A stretch of DNA of 18,416 bases from Symbiodinium natans (lineage: Eukaryota > Sar > Dinophyceae > Suessiales > Symbiodiniaceae), in NCBI GenBank assembly GCA_905221605.1, contig CAJNDS010002179.1, positions 1,457,026-1,475,441 of the forward strand, in the 5' to 3' direction. The position numbers and the translations under genes were made by a program. Positions 14,166-18,416 of the stretch are shown piece by piece; position 1 is the stretch's first letter; every line of letters starts with the position of its first letter. The notes under the pieces are model-generated. The model was not told where the DNA came from and searched no databases. It was given only the letters and a program-made list of their open reading frames with translations.

Positions 14166-14640
14166 TCATGTCGGCTTGGCAGCGAGAGAGGTTTCATGGC
14201 CTACTGCCTCCTCTCGCTAACCCACGTGATCTTGGCGCCCCTCCATGTGGAGGCTGTCCGAGCTGCTTCTGTTGTATCCGAATCCAGAGTACAAGATTAC
14301 TACGAGTAGGATTATGAAGAATGCCTTCAGTAGCAGGGTTATTCAGAATTTTTTTATTAGTAGGATGTGGGGAGTAATATGGTTCGTAAGCGTAAGATTA
14401 CCATAAGTAGGACTATGCTGAATATTTGTGTTAGTAGGATTGTTCAGAGTATACATTTTGGTCTAGGAGTCGTATGTGCTGTGGGACAGCGTTGACCGAC
14501 TGGGTGGTTCACAAGTTGTCTGTCAGTGTTGATGCTGCAGTTTGGGAACGCGCAGCATGCAGTCGAGGAGCATGCAAGTAAAGCCCCCGTACGCTTTAAA
14601 CTCTTCGTTGATGCAAGACAGGCTCTTGCGTATGGGGTGC
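14166..14640. repeat. Gene-free stretch with a roughly 101-base direct repeat
   Basis: AAGATTACTACGAGTAGGAT at 14293 recurs as AAGATTACCATAAGTAGGAC at 14394, and the similarity continues over some 60 bases (AGTAG...TTCAGA). The stretch 14290-14460 is A/T-richer than its surroundings. No coding frame is convincing; origin unknown. Confidence 0.6.
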
Positions 14641-14644
14641 CGGG

Positions 14645-14672
14645 CCCTAAACCCTAAGCCCTAAACCCTAAA
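14645..14672 (-). repeat. CCCTAAA array
   Basis: Four units, one CCCTAAG. Confidence 0.85.
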
Positions 14673-14707
14673 CCTGATTCAAGAGGGTTGGGAGTTGACT
14701 CGACCAG

Positions 14708-14775
14708 GCCTCGCTGGGCCGTCTGTCGGCGAAGCTGCAGATGGCCGACCTCCAGCAAGTGAAGGCCTGCTTAGG
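14708..14775 (+). CDS. Hypothetical exon, helical, donor at a telomeric array
   Basis: After CTCGACCAG the frame reads ASLGRLSAKLQMADLQQVKA CL and meets G|GTTTAGGG at 14776. Leu/Ala/Gln pattern suggests an amphipathic helix; codons end mostly in C or G as in the Gln-rich exons. No partner exon found. Confidence 0.4.
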
Positions 14776-14866
14776 GTTTAGGGTTTAGGGCTTGGGGTTT
14801 AGGGTTTAGGGTTTTAGGGTTTAGGGTTTGGGGTTTAGGGTTTAGGGCTTGGGGTTTAGGGTTAAG
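14771..14866 (+). repeat. TTTAGGG array with TTTGGGG and CTTGGGG variants
   Basis: About 13 units, partly ordered as a higher-order repeat (TTTAGGGTTTAGGGCTTGGGG occurs twice). Confidence 0.9.
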
Positions 14867-15007
14867 GGGCTCTCATAAGCCGCATGACGATAGAAAGTAG
14901 CCAAAATTCTCATTCTAATTAAGTGGGACTCTATGCTGCACGACGAAAACACGGAATCCTCAGGCATGCCAGTGCATGTGCTTGTACATAGAAAAAGTAC
15001 CATGACA

Positions 15008-15352
15008 TCATTGTGTGATTTCAGAAACCGTGTGCATGCTGACTGTGCCGAGTGGTTTTAATTGCGCGGCATGTTCACGAGGGTATGGATGTTCGCTTGC
15101 CTCTCTGTCAAGTGTGCATGGCAGATCGTTGGCAAGGACTGTGCCGCCCCGCACAGCCCCAAGAAGAACTTGGGAATATTGGAGCGGCACGGTGCTACCT
15201 ACGTCTTGGAGCCGCGACAAATGACATCGCAAGCTTTGTTTGTGCTTCGAGGGTCTGGTCATTCCCCTAGAGCTTCTTGCTTCGAGAGCTACTGCAGTTG
15301 CTCTATCTGCTGCCTTACATCTTCCAGTCAAACCAGGTTCGTTCAACTTCAA
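15008..15352 (-). CDS. Hypothetical ORF, up to 114 residues
   Basis: The frame runs from 15352 (TTG; first ATG at 15265) to TGA 15008 with balanced composition: CKAADRATAVALEARSSRG..., VPLQYSQVLLGAVRGGTVLA..., GTVSMHTVSEITQ. The opposite strand is open over nearly the same interval (15062-15460), so strand is uncertain. No family recognised. Confidence 0.35.
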   Translation of the reverse strand: MKLNEPGLTGRCKAADRATAVALEARSSRGMTRPSKHKQSLRCHLSRLQDVGSTVPLQYSQVLLGAVRGGTVLANDLPCTLDREASEHPYPREHAAQLKPLGTVSMHTVSEITQ

Positions 15353-15489
15353 TTCAGCCCGATGTTAACCCAGGCTCCCATAGGGTTGCCAAGTCCCAAA
15401 GCCGAAATCAACTTGGCCAACACAGCTGTACATCCTCCAGTTCTGCACCTTAAGCCTTAAACCCTAAAAAAAAAACCTCCTCCATTCAG

Positions 15490-15872
15490 GACCGGATCTA
15501 TCCCACCGTAGTTGGACACATCGATCGAGTAGAACACCTGGTGGCGCCTCTGTGCATTATGTCTGGCAGGTGTGTCGGTTGCAGCGCATGACGTTCTCCG
15601 CAAGGTATTGAGCACATGCACAAAGGTATGCATGTACGTATGGGAGGACCCCCGGAATGGACACCCCAAATAGTAGGATCCCCTTAAAAACACGGACCCC
15701 AATAAGGGACCCCTAATTTCAGAGACCCCCACCTATCTATATATCAAGAAGTAGTTGGGCTCGAGCACTCCTGAGGAGGGCAGTCAGTCAAACAGTTGGA
15801 ATCAGAACGGCTCCATCCAGACGTTGTGCATTCGCCCGGCCGCTGGTCTTAAAACACTTCCGGCTTGTTGGG
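15490..15872 (+). CDS. Hypothetical plus exons around a family-G intron
   Basis: After CCTCCTCCATTCAG, a good 3' splice site, 15490-15569 reads DRIYPTVVGHIDRVEHLVAP... before AG|GTGTGT. A second open frame ends near 15624 (VAAHDVLRKVLSTCTK) before GTATGCATGTACG. After family-G copy d (AG at 15722), 15723-15872 reads RPPPIYISRSSWARALLRRA... HFRL before GTTGGGGTTCGGGG. Exact junctions are not fixed. A minus frame (HQVFYSIDVSNYGGIDPVLN) overlaps 15475-15550 and also ends at a GTTTT...TTTAGGG site. Confidence 0.35.
15634..15722 (+). mobile_element. Family G repeat, copy d, plus sense
   Basis: Begins GTACGTATGGGAGGACC, contains AGTAGGATCCCCTTAAAAAC and GGACCCCAATAAGG, ends CTAATTTCAG. Same sense-strand features as the minus copies at 9484, 10138 and 12397. 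Confidence 0.6.
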
Positions 15873-16132
15873 GTTCGGGGTTTAAACTAGGGTTCATTGG
15901 TTAGCTGCTTGACGCGGAAAGCCTGCATTCTGGCTGTCACTGCGAGCCCAGATGCGAAAGGGTTTATAAGGCCTGTTTCAGAACCTTGCTGTGCCCCCCT
16001 CCAAGCCCGGTGCACCAGTTCGAGGCCCCGACGCCCTGGCCTTTGCGCCTGGAGCCGTGGCAGGGCGTTGTCGGCCGCGGAGGACCCCTTGCTGAACGGT
16101 CAGGTTGAGGTAAGAAATTTTAAGGCGTGGTC

Positions 16133-16683
16133 ATGGTCTTCATGGTGACAATGCGGGTGGCTGTTCTGTTGTCCTGCTTGGGTTCGCGGTGGCTGGTGGT
16201 GGCGGTCAGCAACTCCACACCTGGCACATGCTCGTCTCAAATCTTCGGTGCTTCCGCGTGCAGTGATGGGATTTGGACACTCCGGAGAGCTTGGAGTTCA
16301 GCAAGTGGACAAATAAGCCAGCAGAAGGAGGCTGCTGAAGGGCGCAAGAGCAAGTAAGTCATGGCTTTCAAAGTTACACTGAGGAAATCAGAACGCAGTC
16401 CCGTCTGGTCGAGGGTTTCTGGTAATTATAGGGTGTTTAGAAGTAGTGGTTTCCTAAGGGGTTCAGGAAAAGAGTGGCAAAATAGTCCTTCGCTCTCGCT
16501 CACCAGTCTGCTCAGAAGACAAGAAGAGAGATTCTTTTGGGAGGAAGGAAGTACTCTAAATGTCGTAGCAAGGGTGTACTCTAAATGTCGTAGCAAGGGT
16601 GAGTCTGGAGTCTGCGTCTTCGGGTAATGTGAGCTGCGCTGTTTTTGCACCGCTATGCATCGCCAGGCATCTACAAGCTTTGA
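16133..16683 (+). CDS. Gene K: complete three-exon gene, 145 residues, N-terminal signal/anchor
   Basis: ATG 16133 reads MVFMVTMRVAVLLSCLGSRW LVVAVS, a hydrophobic segment fitting a signal peptide or signal anchor. Exon 1 runs to 16353 (SQQKEAAEGRKS) and is followed by GTAAGT; the 45-base intron ends CGCAG at 16398. Exon 2, 16399-16598 (PVWSRVSGNYRVFRSSGFLR..., RRQEERFFWEEGSTLNVVA...), meets GTGAGT; the intron ends ATCGCCAG at 16666; exon 3 adds IYKL and TGA 16681-16683. Total 438 bases, in phase. The donors are the best consensus sites in the window and are not telomeric. A minus frame (16692-16426) is also open. Confidence 0.5.
16551..16600. repeat. Perfect 25-base tandem duplication
   Basis: GTACTCTAAATGTCGTAGCA + AGGGT occurs twice back to back. 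The second copy ends in the GTGAGT donor of gene K; the first ends in GTGTAC at the same place. Confidence 0.95.
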
Positions 16684-16786
16684 CGCAATCACCCCATGAT
16701 GAGTGCTTTTGGGTTCCCTTGAACTTGCAGAAAGGATTGCAGCACAAGATCCTAAAAGGGCCCATAACTTAGGCTGACTTCACATC

Positions 16787-17033
16787 TCAAAGCGCAGAGT
16801 CGATCCCTCTCAGAGGACACCCGGCGACCTTGCACAATGGGCCAAGCCCCGCACTTCCGACGCGGTTTCGGCGGTGATTTGAGTTCCGGTCCCGCTTGTC
16901 CTCTGAACCCCAAAGCCTAACCTTCTTGGGGTATGATATTCCCTTTACAACCTCTAGTTCCCCAAGATACTGGACAAGGAAGTTATAAGCAGGCAGCTGC
17001 TGACATCGGAGCCAAGGTATGGATTGCGAAGCT
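16787..17033 (-). CDS. Terminal exon of a minus-strand gene
   Basis: After CCCCTCTTGCCTGTAG, a strong 3' splice site preceded by CCCTAAATCCTAAATCC, the frame reads SQSIPWLRCQQLPAYNFLVQ YLGELEVVKGISYPKKVRLW... and ends CPLRGIDSAL with TGA 16789-16787: 81 codons plus stop, with a basic centre (DKRDRNSNHRRNR). No ATG in the 5' part, so an upstream exon is needed; none was found. No family recognised. Confidence 0.45.
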
Positions 17034-17050
17034 ACAGGCAAGAGGGGTTC

Positions 17051-17255
17051 AGGATTTAGGATTTAGGGTTTCGGGTTGACTCCCACGAGGGTTGCATGTA
17101 AGGCTCAAGACGTCACACAAGCTCCGTCCTTGACAGTATAGGTTGTGCTTCGTGTGCTTTGTTCAACCAGGCCGTGGATCCGCCGCCTCAGCCCGCAAAG
17201 TCAGAAGAATGGAACATGACGGAACCCCTAAACCCTAAACCCTAAACCCTGAACC
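17051..17255. repeat. Two short opposed telomeric blocks
   Basis: TTTAGGA/TTTAGGG/TTTCGGG at 17051-17077 and CCCTAAA x3 at 17224-17255. Between them a plus frame AVDPPPQPAKSEEWNMTEPL (from 17172, after GTTCAACCAG) is open and might be an exon. Confidence 0.6.
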
Positions 17256-17412
17256 TAGCTGATTGCTGACTTAAAAACTAACCTAGAAATCCCAAAGCCG
17301 AAACCCCTACACACCCCGAAGAACGCACCTACCCGAAGCCTCGCCCGCACTGTGCCACACCCCCCAAAGCCCAAATGGAAACACAGCTGAGCCCTAATCC
17401 CCTCCCCCTAAC

Positions 17413-17496
17413 ATGAAGTACTCCCAATATAGTGATATCATCGTCAAGGTGGAGGGGGAATATGCTTCAAAGCTGAGAAAGCTTGCAGAGCCCTAA
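17413..17496 (+). CDS. Short ORF, 27 residues, charged helix
   Basis: ATG 17413 reads MKYSQYSDIIVKVEGEYASK LRKLAEP and stops at the first TAA of the following CCCTAAA array. Balanced charged/hydrophobic composition. Upstream 17318-17412 is open in another frame (PEERTYPKPRPHCATPPKAQ...). Could be a terminal exon. Confidence 0.35.
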   Translation: MKYSQYSDIIVKVEGEYASKLRKLAEP

Positions 17497-17560
17497 ACCC
17501 TAAACCCTAAACCCTAAACCCCCTAAACCCTAAATCCTAAACGGCCCCAAACCCTAAAGT
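17491..17560 (-). repeat. CCCTAAA array, interrupted
   Basis: Seven units with CCCCCTAAA and CCCTAAATCC variants. Confidence 0.85.
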
Positions 17561-17643
17561 GCAGGTTTTCCTTGGCCTGGGCCACCTGCGCCGCGGCGTC
17601 GATGAGGTGTCCAAAGGCGCTCTTGCCTCCCAGGAATAAAAGA

Positions 17644-17750
17644 GGTTTAGGGTCTCCATCTAGGGGGTTTAAGGCTTGAGGGTTTAGGGTTTAGTATTTT
17701 AGGGTAAACATTCAGCAAGTCCGGGTTGAAAGAGGGTTTTCGGGTTTAGG
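17644..17750 (+). repeat. Scattered TTTAGGG units
   Basis: Degenerate and spaced units (TTTAGGG, TTTAAGG, TTTTAGGG, TTTCGGG) over about 100 bases. Confidence 0.65.
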
Positions 17751-17788
17751 GTAAAGGGGCACCCGGAATCTCGTCTCGTGGGGGGAGT

Positions 17789-18060
17789 TTGGGTTCAGGG
17801 GCCTTGGTTGCTAGATGTGCTGTGAACCGTTGTGAACCGCTCCAGGAGGATAGCCCGTTTGAAGGCACGCCCGTTCCCAGTCTTGGTCTTGCAGGCTACT
17901 TCCTGCCGCACCATTACAGCCATCAGTTCTTCACTCTTTCAGGCCGGCACCCTGCGGGGTTGCATTTGTCCTTTGGCCCACCAGGCTAACGGTTCACGTA
18001 CGTCCCAGGTTCCATCCATAGCTGCGCAATGCACGAGGCGACTACCCCTTCCATCTTGAG
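17789..18060 (+). other. Region with open plus frames, unassigned
   Basis: Two plus frames are open (17789-17989, with GYFLPHHYSHQFFTLSG after GTCTTGCAG; and 17832-18059). Either could be an exon. No junction could be threaded. Confidence 0.3.
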
Positions 18061-18329
18061 GCCGTGACCACGGAGTTCTGTTTTAGCAGCGTTTCCTGGC
18101 TGAACTTGGGACTAGTGATTAGTATAGCCGCAAAAGCCTGAGTTGAGTTCACCCGTGGTAGCCACAAAATATCCGTTATAAGGTGCTGTCGATTGGCAGC
18201 ACTGTCGTCGTGTGCTGAGGAGCAAGACCCGGACGACTGTGAGAACATCCAGCGGCTCAGCTCGGCAGCCACACGGTTCAGGGATGACAACCCCCATGAG
18301 CCAAATCGCCAAAATTGGCCTTTAAACAT
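18042..18329 (-). CDS. Hypothetical intronless ORF, 95 residues
   Basis: ATG 18329 reads MFKGQFWRFGSWGLSSLNRV AAELSRWMF... HLITDILWLPRVNSTQAFAA... ending NSVVTASRWKG and TAG 18044-18042. Start-to-stop without splicing, mixed composition, aromatic N-terminus. No signal peptide, no known domain. It could also be the first exon of a longer gene, although no telomeric array follows it. Confidence 0.45.
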   Translation of the reverse strand: MFKGQFWRFGSWGLSSLNRVAAELSRWMFSQSSGSCSSAHDDSAANRQHLITDILWLPRVNSTQAFAAILITSPKFSQETLLKQNSVVTASRWKG

Positions 18330-18416
18330 CTTTGAAGCTTAAAGTCTCGTGAACCCTGCAAACAGTTGTAAGTCCTACAAGCCTGAGAACTAAAGCATCT
18401 TAGAGCTGCACGAAAG

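Noticed and set aside
15113-15240. Plus frame WQIVGKDCAAPHSPKKNLGI followed by LERHGATYVLEP, resembling a BRCT domain (DNA ligase IV type)
   Set aside because: The pattern K-x-x-L-x-x-L-x-x-x-H-G-A is suggestive, but it is short, no BRCT partner motif (W-x-x-x-C) was found downstream, and the minus strand has an equally good 114-residue frame. A profile search of the translated exon would decide.
1-18416. tRNA, rRNA, CRISPR array, bacterial operon or intact retroelement
   Set aside because: No cloverleaf, rRNA core motif, regular repeat-spacer array, ribosome-binding-site spaced genes, or reverse transcriptase/integrase motif was seen on either strand.

Overview
The window looks like nuclear DNA of a protist with plant/alveolate-type telomere sequence (TTTAGGG/CCCTAAA). 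More than 30 telomere-like blocks lie inside the window on both strands, between short stop-free coding stretches. Codon-like patches, a glutamine-rich protein, GT...AG junctions and microsatellites show it is eukaryotic. A dinoflagellate (Symbiodiniaceae-like) or a coccidian such as Eimeria would both fit; the sequence alone does not decide. I recognise no conserved domain with confidence, so all products stay hypothetical. I saw no rRNA, tRNA, CRISPR array or intact transposase/reverse transcriptase.

Layout. 523-6008 (+): a chain of short exons, probably one gene, rich in Pro, Ala and Gln; it includes an (A)Q-rich exon (2680-2879) and a poly-Gln exon (4363-4782) and ends at TAA 6008. 5956-7540 (-): two overlapping exon chains separated by telomeric arrays. 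8075-9251 (+): an exon chain converging on a compact three-exon gene at 9948-9364 (-). 9984-10430 (-): a second small gene. 10488-10859 (+): an exon pair. 10937-12797 (-): three consecutive gene models. 12982-13504 (+): a small gene whose first intron is a 256-base telomeric array. 13644-14775: scattered + exons between arrays. 15008-15872: frames open on both strands. 16133-16683 (+): a complete three-exon model with canonical splice sites. 16787-18329: three further ORFs or exons.

Main observation. Where I can thread reading frames, the telomere-like arrays behave as introns. The G-rich strand supplies a 5' splice site (G|GTTTAGGG) and often the 3' site as well (TTTAG|G), so some introns (for example 6785-6731 and 7232-7197 on the minus strand) consist of nothing but telomere repeat. 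A second dispersed family of about 60-100 bases (sharing GGACCCCAATAAGG in three copies) also lies between open frames, with GT at one end and AG at the other. Both look like introner-type, intron-forming repeats. Several foldback (MITE-like) elements sit in the same introns.

Limits. Exons were read by eye. Stop-free stretches of 40-60 codons are common by chance, antisense frames are often open too, and a chain of junctions tests only that no stop intervenes. Gene confidences are therefore mostly 0.3-0.5.
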